Source: CAWKOH01 sp963851245 (GTDB lineage: Bacteria; Actinomycetota; Acidimicrobiia; Acidimicrobiales; Palsa-688). From it: a stretch of 64,000 bases of DNA. The translations under genes were made by a program, and so were the position numbers. The stretch spans positions 434,001 through 498,000 of the forward strand of contig CAWKOH010000012.1 of the NCBI GenBank assembly GCA_963851245.1, given 5' to 3'. A model generated the notes under the pieces. It worked only from the letters and a program-made list of their open reading frames with translations, was not told where the DNA came from and did not search any database. This document shows positions 45,119 through 54,387 of the stretch, one piece after another (position 1 is the stretch's first letter; each line of letters opens with the position of its first letter).

Positions 45119-46346
45119 CTACGCCGTGAGATGCAGCGTGAGGGAGTCCAGACCGCGCATGAAGGCTGTACTGCGCCATTGCGGCTCGGCATCTGCGAGC
45201 GATGTGCCGGGGAAGCGCCGGGTGAGGGCTCGGAGCACCTCTTCCAGTTCGAGTCGGGCCAGCCACATCCCGAGGCAGGAATGGATACCCGAACCGAACG
45301 CAATGTGGTGGTTGGCGTCGGGGCGGCCGATGTCGAGGACTCCCGCCGTGGGGCCCCAGCGTCGTTCGTCACGGTTTGCCGAGGCGATCCAGGCCAGCAC
45401 GTGTTGCCCGCCCGGGATTGTGGTGCCGCCGACCTCGTATTCGCCAGATGTGGCCCGGACCATGAACTGGGCGGTCGGGTCGAAGCGCAGCAGCTCCTCG
45501 ACGGCATTGGGCAGGACGTGCCTCGTCTGCTACAAGGGCCGCCCACTGCTCCGGGGCACCAAGGAGCGCCAGCAGGCTCAAGCCGATCTGGTTGACCGTG
45601 GTGTGAAACCCGGCGAGGAAAAGGGTGTGCACCGTGGCGGCCACCTCCTCCGGCGTCACGGCGTCGCCGGCCTCGCCCGCCGCGATCAGCTGCGAGATGG
45701 CGTCGTCGCCCAGATGCGAGCGCTTCCAGTCCACCAGGTCCTTCAGGTAGGCCGCGAAGTCGCGACCTCCGGCGATGTACTCGCGGAACTGCTCCGTGCT
45801 GCGGAAGGGGTCGATCAGCTGCAGGCCTTGAAAGCTCCACCGCCGGACGTCCCGGTCGTCTTCCAGGGCTGGGATTCCCAACCAGTGACAGGTCAGCCGG
45901 TAGGGCATCGGGTAGGCCAGGTCGTTGATGAGCTCGATGTCACCACCGGCGTGGCGATCCAGGGTGTCGGCCACGAACGTAACGGCGGCAGCTCGCAGCC
46001 TCTCCACCGACCGGGGTGTGAACAGCCTGGCCAGCATGGCCCGGAGTGGGGTGTGATCGGGAGCGTCCATCTTGGAGAGCGAGGGGCGCAGTAGATAGGC
46101 CTCGGTGCCGCCGGCGGCCAGGATGGCGCGGTTCCTCGGTGCGTCCAATGTATACAGCTCGGTCGAACTGAGCCCTCTGTCCCGTAGGACCTGGATTACG
46201 TCGTCGTGACGGAAGACCATCCAGGTGCCGGGTTCGTGGCACTGCACAGGCAGGTGGTCCCTCGCGTCCGCGAAGCTGCGGTAGGGGTCGGCGAAGAAGT
46301 CCGGGGAGAACGGGTCGACGGCCCCCTTCCTGACGCTTGTGGGCAT
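45119..46346 (-). CDS. cytochrome P450 with one apparent frameshift
   Basis: About 408 residues from ATG at 46346, with AGGGGGAG upstream. VDPFSPDFFADPYRSFADAR opens the P450 fold; LSKMDAPDHTPLRAMLARLF is the C-helix region; I-helix HTLFLAGFHTTVNQIGLS carries the threonines. At about 45515-45525 the frame shifts; the ExxR helix spans the break, and the rest reads GSGIHSCLGMWLARLELE with the heme Cys, ending at 45119. The total length, 1228 bases, is one over a multiple of three, fitting a single inserted base. Monooxygenase needing ferredoxin partners; none is adjacent. Forms an operon with the D-aminoacylase. Confidence 0.84.
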
Positions 46347-46461
46347 CGTCAATCTCCCCCTGAACGGGCGTGTCCCGCACTCATCTCGATAGAGTACTGC
46401 CGGTTTCCCTGCCTTCTTCGCAGGTCGGTCGGCAGCTGGTGGCCGGAAAGGGAGTGCGGCC

Positions 46462-48063
46462 GTGCCGGCGTTGGATCGCAAATGGTGGACACTGGTGGCG
46501 GTATGCACGGCGACGTTCATGCTGTTGCTGGACATAACCGTCGTCAATGTGGCTCTTCCCTCCATCCAGCGGTCGTTGCACTCCTCCTTTAGCGACCTGC
46601 AATGGGTGGTGGACGCCTACTCACTGAGTTTGGCGGTCTTCTTGCTTACGGCCGGGGTGATCGGCGACATCCGCGGCCGGCGCGAGGTCTTCGCCATCGG
46701 GCTCGGTATCTTCACTGCCTCATCGCTGGTTTGCGGTCTGTCGACCACTCCACTGATGCTCAATATCGCCCGGGCGGTACAGGGGGTCGGTGGGGCCGTC
46801 ATGTTCGCCACGTCGGTGGCGCTCATCGCGTCAGCCTTCCAAGGGCGCGAAAGGGGCACGGCGTTTGGTATCTACGGGGCCGTACTGGGCGGGGCGGTTG
46901 CGGTGGGACCCCTGGTCGGGGGAGCTCTGACCACCGCGGTGGGATGGCGGTGGATCTTCTTTGTCAACGTGCCGATCGGGGTGGTGGCCGTCGCGCTCAC
47001 CCTGGCCAAGGTCCAAGAGTCGCGTGATCCCACCGGCCATAAGGTCGACTGGCTCGGGGTGGCCACCTTCTCGGTATCGCTGTTCACTCTGGTGCTCGCC
47101 CTCATTCGGGGCAACGCAGACGGTTGGGGTAGCACCACCATCATCACGTTGTTCGTGATCAGCGCCGTGGCCATGGCGCTGTTCATTGCCGTCGAGCTGC
47201 GGGTGGCATACCCGATGCTGGACCTGTCGCTGTTCCGCCGGCCGGCCATGACCGGTGTGTCGATTACCGCGTTCACTCTGGCCGGATCGATCTTCGCCCT
47301 GTTCCTCTACATCACCTTCTACATACAGGACGGTTTGGGCTACGGACCGTTCGCGGCCGGGATCCGCTTCCTGCCGATAACGGTAATGTCGTTTCTCGTG
47401 GCCCCTTTCGCCGGGCGGCTGACCGTCAGGGTGCAGAGCCGGTGGCCGATGGGCCTCGGTCTGACTCTGGTGGCGTTGGGACTGCTGCTCATGGCGACGA
47501 CCAGCCCAGGCTCGGGGTGGACTCAGCTGCTCCCGGGATTCCTGATTGCCGGGGCAGGCATAGGTATGGTCAACCCGGTGCTGGCGTCATCATCGGTGGC
47601 GGTGGTGCCGGTCGAGCGGAGCGGCATGGGTTCGGGCGCCAACTCCACCTTTCGCCAGATCGGCATCGCTACCGGCATCGCCGGTCTGGGCGCCATCTTT
47701 GCCAACCAGATCCAGCACCGAACGGCTTCCGTCCTAGAACAGACCGCCGCCGGCCAGCAGGTGCTGCACCAGGGTGGAGCCCAGCTATCCGCCGCCATGC
47801 AGTCAGGCAGCGTTCGCCAAGCCGCCGCGGCGGTGCCCCAGCCCGCTCGGACCGTTCTCCTGCACGCCTACAGGATCGGGTTCTCCCACGCCTTCAACGA
47901 CCTGATGGTCATTGGAGCCGCAGTCGCCTTTGTAGGCGCGGTGATGACGTTGATCTTGGTGCGCCAAGCGGACTTCGTCCACAACGCTCTCCGCAGCGGC
48001 CGGCCCGAGGCGCCGGCCGCCTCCGGCAGCCAGGACGAGGCGACTGCTGCCCAGGCCCGCTAG
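46462..48063 (+). CDS. DHA2-family MFS exporter (EmrB/QacA type)
   Basis: 533 residues, about 14 spans, GTG start at 46462 with GGGAG upstream. TFMLLLDITVVNVALPSIQ near residue 15-33 is the first-helix signature, DLQWVVDAYSLSLAVFLL follows, then the loop motif GDIRGRREVFAIGL and motif C near GPLVGGALTTAVGWRWIFFV. The C-terminal tail is hydrophilic and Ala-rich. Exports small molecules in exchange for protons. Divergent from the P450 gene across 115 bases, so it may protect against a product or substrate of that operon (inference). Confidence 0.92.
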   Translation: MPALDRKWWTLVAVCTATFMLLLDITVVNVALPSIQRSLHSSFSDLQWVVDAYSLSLAVFLLTAGVIGDIRGRREVFAIGLGIFTASSLVCGLSTTPLMLNIARAVQGVGGAVMFATSVALIASAFQGRERGTAFGIYGAVLGGAVAVGPLVGGALTTAVGWRWIFFVNVPIGVVAVALTLAKVQESRDPTGHKVDWLGVATFSVSLFTLVLALIRGNADGWGSTTIITLFVISAVAMALFIAVELRVAYPMLDLSLFRRPAMTGVSITAFTLAGSIFALFLYITFYIQDGLGYGPFAAGIRFLPITVMSFLVAPFAGRLTVRVQSRWPMGLGLTLVALGLLLMATTSPGSGWTQLLPGFLIAGAGIGMVNPVLASSSVAVVPVERSGMGSGANSTFRQIGIATGIAGLGAIFANQIQHRTASVLEQTAAGQQVLHQGGAQLSAAMQSGSVRQAAAAVPQPARTVLLHAYRIGFSHAFNDLMVIGAAVAFVGAVMTLILVRQADFVHNALRSGRPEAPAASGSQDEATAAQAR

Positions 48064-48209
48064 CGAAGCGGCCCACTTATGGCCAAAAGTCTATAATTGC
48101 CTAAATCCCTTAGAAAGCCGTCGGCGAAGGGGTGTGCCGGGCCGTTCCGTCGGGGCCGGGCGTATGGGTGAAACATAGACCTGTTGTGCGGACGAGGAGG
48201 GGGTAGCCG

Positions 48210-48581
48210 GTGCCCACGAACCAAGATCCTTCGAAGGTCCCCGCCATCGACGACTGGAATCAGCTCCTCGCCGGCCGGACCGCCGTCGTGACCGGGGGAG
48301 GGACGGGGATAGGCGGGGCCATCGCCCGCTTGTTCGGCCGCCACGGCGCTCACGTGGAGATCGCAGAGATCGACCCCAAGCTGGCCGATGCGGCGGTCGC
48401 CGACATCACCGGCGCCGGCGGCTCGGCCCGTGCTCACGTGCTGGACGTCCGCGTGCTGGACGAGGTCGACCGGTTCGCCGGGGACGTCTTAGCTGAGCAC
48501 CCGCACGTGTCGGTCTTGGTGAACAACGTCGGCGACTACCGGCCGCTCGTCCGCTTCCGTCAGTACGGTCCTGAGTCATAG
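48210..48581 (+). pseudogene. N-terminal fragment of an SDR dehydrogenase
   Basis: 123-residue frame with GTG start at 48210. It has the full cofactor half of an SDR: VVTGGGTGIGGAIARLF near residue 29-45, HVLDVRVLDEVD, and VLVNNVGDYRPLVRF near 103-117. It then ends at GPES with TAG where relatives usually continue with a Trp (TGG would give it), and no catalytic Tyr-Lys half follows before the next gene. A hairpin comes at once. So it is a truncated remnant lacking the active site, or at best a small NAD-binding protein. TATAAT at 48092-48097 is a possible -10. Confidence 0.72.
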
Positions 48582-48584
48582 CAG

Positions 48585-48599
48585 GCCCTCCGGGAGGGC
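48585..48599. terminator. hairpin after the SDR fragment
   Basis: GCCCTC (48585-48590), loop CGG, GAGGGC (48594-48599), four bases after the stop codon and followed by TTGGG. Compact GC stem in a terminator position. Confidence 0.45.
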
Positions 48600-48636
48600 T
48601 TGGGACGGACGCAGATGTGACTACGATCGACTAACC

Positions 48637-49849
48637 GTGACCAAGGAGCATTGGTTCATCTCAGTCGACGATCACGTCGTCGAACCCCCAAACCTGTGGT
48701 GGGACCGGCTGTCGAAGAAGGAGCGGGTGGTCGGCCCGAGAGTTGTGCGGGACAGCTGCGAGACCCGGCGGGACCCGTCCACCCTGCGGGTCGAAAGCGT
48801 CAAGGGCGGCGATGGCCCCATGATGGACTGGTGGATCTACGAGGATCTGGCCAAGCCCATCCCGAAGGTGGTGGCCTGCGCCGGCATTCCCGTGGACGAG
48901 CACAACACCGACCCGATCGCCTACGCCGATATGCGGCCTGGCTGCTACGACCCGGTGGCCCGCATCGACGACATGGATCAGAACTTCATGGAGCGATCCT
49001 TGTGCTTCCCGTACGTGCCCCGCTTCTGCGGCCAGATGTTCTACGAGGCCAGCGATCGCGGGTTGGCGCTGCGGTGCGTCAAGGCCTACAACGACTGGGT
49101 CGTCGACGAGTGGTGCGCCGGATCCTCGGGCCGCCTGTTGCCCCTGACGCTGATCCCCCTGTGGGATCCGGCTGCCGCCGCGAAGGAGATGGAGCGCAAC
49201 GCGGCTCGGGGTTGCCGGGCCATCACCTTCCCTGAGATGCCCCACTTCCTCGAACCTGCCGTCCATCCACGACCCCTCCGGGTACTGGGACCCGGTGTTC
49301 CGAGTGGCCGACGAAGCGAGCATTGTCCTCTGCATGCACATCGGCTCCGGCTCGAAGATGGCCGACGTGAGTCCTTATGCTCCCCGGGCTGCCAACACGG
49401 TGATGACCTTCACCATGGCCCAGTTGTCGTTTGTGGAATGGGCGGTGTCGGGACTGTTAATCCGGTATCCCAACCTGAAGATCGCCTACTCGGAAAGCCA
49501 GATTGGGTGGCTCCCTTTTGTCATGGAGCGCCTCGACAAGTGCTACACCCATACCGCTTACGCCGAACTGCCTCCAGAAATGACGCGACCTCCGACGACC
49601 TATTTGAAGGACCGGGTATTCGGTTGCTTTTTCGACGACGAGACCGGCGTGGCCAATCGCCACACCATCGGAGTGAGCCAAATGGTGTTCGAGTGTGACT
49701 ATCCCCACCAGGACACGACCTGGCCCTACACGAACGACGTGATCGCCAAGGTGGCCGAGCAGGTGTCGCCGGAAGAGTTGGAGATGATCCTGCGCGGTAA
49801 CGCCATCCGGATGCTGGGTCTCGACCCTACCCCGATCGTCGGGAAGTAA
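48637..49849 (+). CDS. amidohydrolase family protein with one apparent frameshift
   Basis: About 404 residues, GTG start at 48637. ISVDDHVVEPPNLWWDRL holds the metal motif near residues 8-13; DMRPGCYDPVARIDDMDQNF and ITFPEMPHFLEP follow. Near 49255 the frame changes; the protein resumes as YWDPVFRVADEASIVLCMHIG and goes through KIAYSESQIGWLPFVMERLD and the late Asp in MVFECDYPHQDTTWPY. The span, 1213 bases, is one over a multiple of three. Same subgroup as 20581-21699. Its last 124 bases overlap the tail of the leftward STAND gene as read here. Confidence 0.82.
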
Positions 49850-51600
49850 AGGCGCGCCGAATTGTAGCTGCGCGGGGACGATGCTGCGCTCCCCTCACCG
49901 TTGGGAGCTGAACTGGCAGCGGGACCTGGCGCCGTACGTGCTTGCCAGCGGCTGACGCGCCAGATGTAGAACGGGGGCCAAAGCGCGATGGCGAAGAGGA
50001 GCGTGGCGAAACCGAGCAAGATGGCTCCCCACCAAAGGTTGAAATAGGCATCAAGATTTGCCCAGGTGTTGTACGATCCGCCATAGTTCGGGTCAAGCGT
50101 CTTCGGGATGACACAGTACGGGGAGTTGCTGCAGGCTCTGAAGTACCGGTCGGCTTCGTGAAGGAGATCGATCGCACCCCACACCATGATTACCGCCGCC
50201 ACCAGAGCGACGCTCCGGAGCGTCCAGACGAGTGCCGTCCGGCGACGGTGCCCTGGGCCTCTCCTTACTGGCTTCATATGGGTCTTGGCGAACCGGTAGG
50301 ACACCTGCAAGACACCGAACGTCAGCAGTGCCATCACACCGATAACCGCCAGCGCCCGCCCATACAGGTCGTGATCGCGATAGTTCCAGAGACCTGCGGC
50401 GAAGAAGATGCCGACAAAGAATGGAATCGCGAGCAGACCCCAGTACGACAGGGCGGCAAGTAGTCGCACGCGGGAGTTAGCGGTCCGAATAGGTGCGATG
50501 AAGCGGTCGTGGGTCAGCTCGAACCATCTGGCGCCGGCGCGGTCCTCTGCTCGGAGGAGGTGCTGGTCCTCCAGTTCCCGGACCGTCGCGTTGGGAAGGC
50601 CCGCCGTGTCATAGTCGTCCTGGTACGCCATCGCCCTGGTACCAGCCGGCGTGATCATCACCTTCTCGAACCAACGTCGGATGTAAGGTTTCGAGACCTT
50701 CGTCCGCCGTGCGGCCTCGGAGACGCGGCTGTTGTAGTAGCGGGCCAGCGCCTCGTTCGGGTCCCCGAACTTCTTGACGTCAGTCGTCGTGATGACCGTC
50801 ACTTCAGGAGGAAGGGATCGCCACAGCTCGGTACATACGACCTGGAGCTGGACGGGCTCGACATATTCCCCTTGTGCCTCCCCCGCCAGGCCCTTGCCCC
50901 TACGAATTTTGATCTTCATGAGGTCGTTGACCAGCTCCGCCACGACGCCGTCGTCGAATGTTCGGTTGGTGAGGTGGCGCACGGGGCCGTCGATCGCCTC
51001 TGCGGCTTGCTGGGGACGAAGGCGGTGAAGGGGGAACTGCCCCTTCAACCCGTCGGGTAGCCGCTCCGCCACTTCGCGCATCTCTGCCAGGTGGTCCTGC
51101 CGAGCGATGAGTACCACGTGCAGGGCTGGGTCGTTCTCGAGCGCAGTACCGAGATCCTGCACGAAGGATTGCCGTTTCTGCCAGTACCCGGGGAATGCGG
51201 TGAAGAGCTCTTCGAACTGGTCAAATATGGCAAGACGGATGACCCGCTCGCCGTATTCGTTCCGTGGCGGCTCCTTCATGTCCAGGGCCTCGGCCAGGGA
51301 GGAGTTCAGAAGGTCACCCTGCAACCCCCAGCTGACCAGAGTGAAGTAGGTGTATGGGTCACGGCAGGAGTCGAGATCCAGGTCCGCGCTCACGGAACCC
51401 TGAACCCGAGCCACCGGCAGCAGCTCCATGCCCTCCTCCCGGGCCTTCGGGATCAAACCGGCACGGACGAGGGACGACTTGCCGGAGCCCGATTGCCCAT
51501 AAATGACGCACGTCTTGTACGCCCACACCATGGAGAACAGCTCCTCCAGAGCCGAGTCGCGCCCGAAGAAGCGGTCCTTATCCAGTTCCTCGAATGGCAT
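49726..51600 (-). CDS. membrane-anchored STAND-type NTPase (nSTAND1-like), putative defence protein
   Basis: About 624 residues from ATG at 51600, 38 bases after the SIR2 stop. MPFEELDKDRFFGRDSALEE is the usual nSTAND lead-in. Walker A is YGQSGSGKSSLVRAGL (Lys41) and the Walker B-like motif is LAIFDQFEELF near 153-163; VVLIARQDHLAEM is the sensor strand. A winged-helix part ends LEDQHLLRAEDRAG. Four hydrophobic segments follow (near LLAIPFFVGIFFAAGLW, AVIGVMALLTFGVL, SVALVAAVIMVWGAI and WWGAILLGFATLLFAIALW), so the C-terminus is in the membrane. STAND NTPases act as ligand-triggered switches in phage defence. The last 40 or so residues are antisense to the amidohydrolase and may be frameshifted. 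Confidence 0.82.
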   Translation of the reverse strand: MPFEELDKDRFFGRDSALEELFSMVWAYKTCVIYGQSGSGKSSLVRAGLIPKAREEGMELLPVARVQGSVSADLDLDSCRDPYTYFTLVSWGLQGDLLNSSLAEALDMKEPPRNEYGERVIRLAIFDQFEELFTAFPGYWQKRQSFVQDLGTALENDPALHVVLIARQDHLAEMREVAERLPDGLKGQFPLHRLRPQQAAEAIDGPVRHLTNRTFDDGVVAELVNDLMKIKIRRGKGLAGEAQGEYVEPVQLQVVCTELWRSLPPEVTVITTTDVKKFGDPNEALARYYNSRVSEAARRTKVSKPYIRRWFEKVMITPAGTRAMAYQDDYDTAGLPNATVRELEDQHLLRAEDRAGARWFELTHDRFIAPIRTANSRVRLLAALSYWGLLAIPFFVGIFFAAGLWNYRDHDLYGRALAVIGVMALLTFGVLQVSYRFAKTHMKPVRRGPGHRRRTALVWTLRSVALVAAVIMVWGAIDLLHEADRYFRACSNSPYCVIPKTLDPNYGGSYNTWANLDAYFNLWWGAILLGFATLLFAIALWPPFYIWRVSRWQARTAPGPAASSAPNGEGSAASSPRSYNSARLYFPTIGVGSRPSIRMALPRRIISNSSGDTCSATLAITSFV

Positions 51601-52364
51601 TGGACCGCACGAAGGGGTCCCGAGCGTCGAGTGCCTGGCTAGTCGGAGATTTTGCCAACATTCCAGCGATCCCTGAGTTCCTCGAAGAACTGCTGCCTGT
51701 CTCCCCAAAAGACCTTGACGTCCACACCTTGTTTCAAGTAGCTCGCCAGGTAGGCCTGCTCCTCGGGGTTACGGGGTAACTGAAGCGCGAAAGTGCGCAC
51801 TCATTCCTCGATCAAATTCAGGAAGCGAGCTTCTAATACCGCGGAAGAGTACTTTAAAGGTCCAATCGACAAGGCTATAACCGACGAAGAGCAACGACGT
51901 ACTGCTGATCGCACGGACTACGTAGTGGGGAATTATCGTCGACTCCTTCTGCAAGTTGGCGAGAAAGTCGAGATAGTCGTCCTCAGTGATGACGATCGAC
52001 TGAGGGATGGCGTCGGCCCCGTGTAGGTGGAAGACCCAGGGTGACTCAGGACTGGGAATTGGCCACGCGCCGGGATCCTCGACTTCCATCTGCCTGGCGT
52101 TGAATTCGGCGGCTGCGCCGTTCCAGTCGCATATGAGGCGCTTCGGCGTCCTGCCCACAGCTTCCAATGCCTCGGTCATGAACGGGTCGTAGTTCGTCGT
52201 TATGTACAGAGGCAGCGAAAGGTCGGCCAGTATGCGGTGGTATTCCTGGTCATTGTGGAAGTCAGGTTTAGGTGTGGCGGCGAACTGCTCGAGGATCCGG
52301 TCAATTGGCTCCGAACGGTCGACGGTAACTTCGAGGTACTGCGCCACGCTCGTCAGATCCCTCT

Positions 52365-52388
52365 GTGTCAACCTTCTGTGAGGCAGAT
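52365..52388 (+). repeat. left terminal inverted repeat of the IS
   Basis: 24 bases starting GTGTCAACC and ending GAGGCAGAT. Reverse complement of 53933-53955 apart from a one-base length difference near its middle. Confidence 0.8.
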
Positions 52389-52442
52389 CGCGTGGCTGTT
52401 TCGTTGAGTTGAGAGGGTGGGGAAAGGGAGTCCCCGATAGTC

Positions 52443-53921
52443 ATGACCATCCACCAATCTGTAGACGGGCGCGCCCACGCTGGCGCTATGAAGGGAGTTG
52501 ATCGTTCCATTGACCCGGAGCCCGAGGTGCTCGAGCGGGCCCGGCCGCCTCGCCAATATTCGGCGAAGTACAAGGCGGAGGTCCTCGAGGAGTACGAGCG
52601 GCTGGACAAGGCCGGCAAGGGTGCTCTGTTGCGCCGGGAGGCCTTGTACTACGTCGCTGATCTCGGAGTGGCGCAAGCAGCGCGATCGGGGAGCTCTGGC
52701 CGAGCTGGCCAGGCCGTCGGGCCGACCCCAAGCTGACCCACGGGACCAGGAGATCGCCCGGCTGAAGAAGCGCAACGAGCGGCTGGAGGTCGGAGTTGGA
52801 CAAGGCCCGCAAGGTGATCGAGGTCCAGGGAAAGCTCTCGGCGCTGTTGGAGCAGCTCGCCACCGACAGCGCCCCGAGCGAGACGGGGCGAGACGAAGTG
52901 ATCGACGCCGGCCATCGACGAGCTCAATCCCGACTGTCGGGCATGCAGTCAGGCGTGCGAGGCCGTCGGTGAGGCCCAGGCCCGCTGGTATCGCCGGCAC
53001 CGCCAGAGCCCGCCGCCTGCTCGGCCGTCCCGGTCGCCCGCACCCCAGCCTCGGGCACTTTCCGACGCAGGAGCGGGAGCGGGTGCGGGGGGTGCTGAAC
53101 TCGCCCGCCCATGTCGACGAGGCCCCGGCCACCGTCTACGCCAAGCTGCTCGACGAGGGCATCTACCTGGCCTCGGTGTCCGACCATGTACCGGATCCTG
53201 CGATCGTCACGACGAGGTGCGCGAGCGGCGCCGCCAGGCCACGCCATCCGGCGCACAAGAAGCCCGAGCTGATTGCCACGGCCCCGAACAGCGTGTGGTC
53301 GTGGGACATCACCAAGCTGCTCGGCCCGGCCAAGTGGACCTACTTCTACCTGTACGTGATCGTCGACATCTTCAGCCGCTATGTGCCCGGCTGGATGCTG
53401 GCCCGATCGGAGAACGCCGGCCTCGCCGAGGCGCTGTTGGCCGACACTGTCGCCAAACAAGGCATCGAGTTCGCGCCAGCTCACCATCCACGCCGATCGC
53501 GGATCGCCGATGACCGCCAAGCCGGTGGCGCTTCCTGCTCGCCGACCTCGGTGTCACCAAGAGCCACAGCCGGCCCCATGTGACCAACGACAACCCCTAC
53601 TCGGAAAGCCAGTTCCGCACGCTCAAGTACCGGCCCGGATTCCCCGACCGCTTCGGCTGCTTCGAGGACGCCCCGCTTCTGCGCCCGGTTCTTCGCCTGG
53701 TACAACAACGACCACCGCCACTCCGGCATCGGCTACCACACCCCCGCCGATGTCCACTACGGGCGAGCCGCTGGCCATCCGGGAGAAGCGAGCGATCGTC
53801 CTCGCGGTGCCTACGACCTGCACCCCGAGCGCTTCGTCCGCAAGCCACCCGACGCCGCCGGCACTACCGACCGTCGGCCTGGATCAACCAGCCCAAGGAG
53901 GACAGCCCCTCGACACAGTGA
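52443..53921 (+). pseudogene. IS3-family transposase (orfA-orfB), multiple frameshifts
   Basis: OrfA-like part: RQYSAKYKAEVLEEYERLDK (helix-turn-helix), then in other frames EIARLKKRNERLEV. OrfB-like part: VYAKLLDEGIYLASVS and TAPNSVWSWDITKLLGPAKW, first catalytic Asp at 53305; IHADRGSPM-type second Asp at 53495; NPYSESQFRTLKYRP with Glu at 53604. The second Asp and Glu are 35 residues apart, the IS3 signature. FFAWYNNDHRHSGIGYHTP and AWINQPKEDSPSTQ close it, with a stop at 53921, twelve bases before the right end repeat. At least five frame changes occur, so no functional transposase can be made from this sequence as given. Confidence 0.83.
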
Positions 53922-53932
53922 TTCCTGAAGAA

Positions 53933-53955
53933 ATCTGCCTCACAGGGGTTGACAC
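53933..53955 (-). repeat. right terminal inverted repeat of the IS
   Basis: 23 bases pairing with 52365-52388. It directly follows the transposase stop and directly precedes the N-terminal SIR2 coding part. Read leftward in the SIR2 frame it gives VNPCEAD, which is IS sequence and not SIR2. Confidence 0.8.
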
Positions 53956-54145
53956 GCGCCGGATCGTCGGCGTTGCTCATCGGGTAATCGATCTCTTTGG
54001 CCCAAGCGTTCGCGATTTGAGTCGCATTGGGATGAGGGCTCACGCCGGCACCGATGAAAGGCGTGCACTTACCCCGTCTGGTCTTAGCGATCAAGGCCTT
54101 GAAGTTCTGGTCGTCGAAGTTCTGCTCGTGTAGGAGTAGCGCCAT

Positions 54146-54387
54146 TCAGAACCGCTCAGTTCGTCCCAGATGGGACCAATTGCACCCGGCGGCGTCCACA
54201 GACTCAGCCACTTTCGCACCCCTCGAGCTCGCGACACCCTCTTGAGCACAAAGGTACACCCCAGGTTCGATCTCCGGCCTGATTATGACCTTTTGATGGG
54301 TCAGCTAGTAACACCGACCTGGTGTGCCCTCCTGCGTGGGCGGAGCCACGCCCACCGGCTCAGTCCGACGAAAACCGGCTCTCACCA
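54146..54387. other. gene-free gap inside the defence cluster, with a perfect hairpin
   Basis: 242 bases between the TIR-like stop and the SIR2 start. No frame here looks coding. GTGGGCG (54336-54342), six-base loop, CGCCCAC (54349-54355) forms a perfect 7-bp stem about 33 bases past the TIR-like stop. It could be an attenuator or an RNA element between the two genes. Confidence 0.45.

Larger units (their letters stand above)
52365..53955 (+). mobile_element. IS3-family insertion sequence
   Basis: About 1.59 kb, bounded by matching inverted repeats at 52365-52388 and 53933-53955 (identical except for a small difference after the ninth base). Both ends begin GTGTCAACC and end CTGTGAGGCAGAT. 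It carries an orfA/orfB transposase with a DD(35)E core. It interrupts the SIR2 gene between the residues read as NADDPA and DLTSVAQ. A short target duplication is not obvious by eye, so the exact outermost bases are uncertain by a few. Confidence 0.82.
51639..54145 (-). pseudogene. SIR2-domain protein gene split by an IS3-family insertion
   Basis: N-terminal part from about 54145 to 53956: HEQNFDDQNFKALIAKTRRG and the SIR2 NAD loop CTPFIGAGVSPHPNATQIAN. The coding resumes at about 52363 with DLTSVAQYLEVTVD, then YITTNYDPFMTEAL (Asn/Asp motif), VFHLHGADAIPQSIVITEDDY (catalytic His) and LLFVGYSLVDWTFKVLFRG. A one-base shift near 51790 is needed to reach the usual ending YLKQGVDVKVFWGD, then FFEELRDRW, with TAG at 51639. 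Joined across the insertion the protein is about 300 residues. SIR2-like defence effectors degrade NAD+. With the IS inside, the gene should be inactive in this copy. Confidence 0.8.

Noticed and set aside
43795..45595. Long rightward open frames (286 and 412 codons) opposite the D-aminoacylase and P450
   Set aside because: Antisense to conserved genes; composition is that of shadow frames.
52443..53921. Programmed -1 frameshift as the explanation for the transposase frame changes
   Set aside because: IS3 elements use one such shift between orfA and orfB, but at least five changes occur here, including inside orfB.
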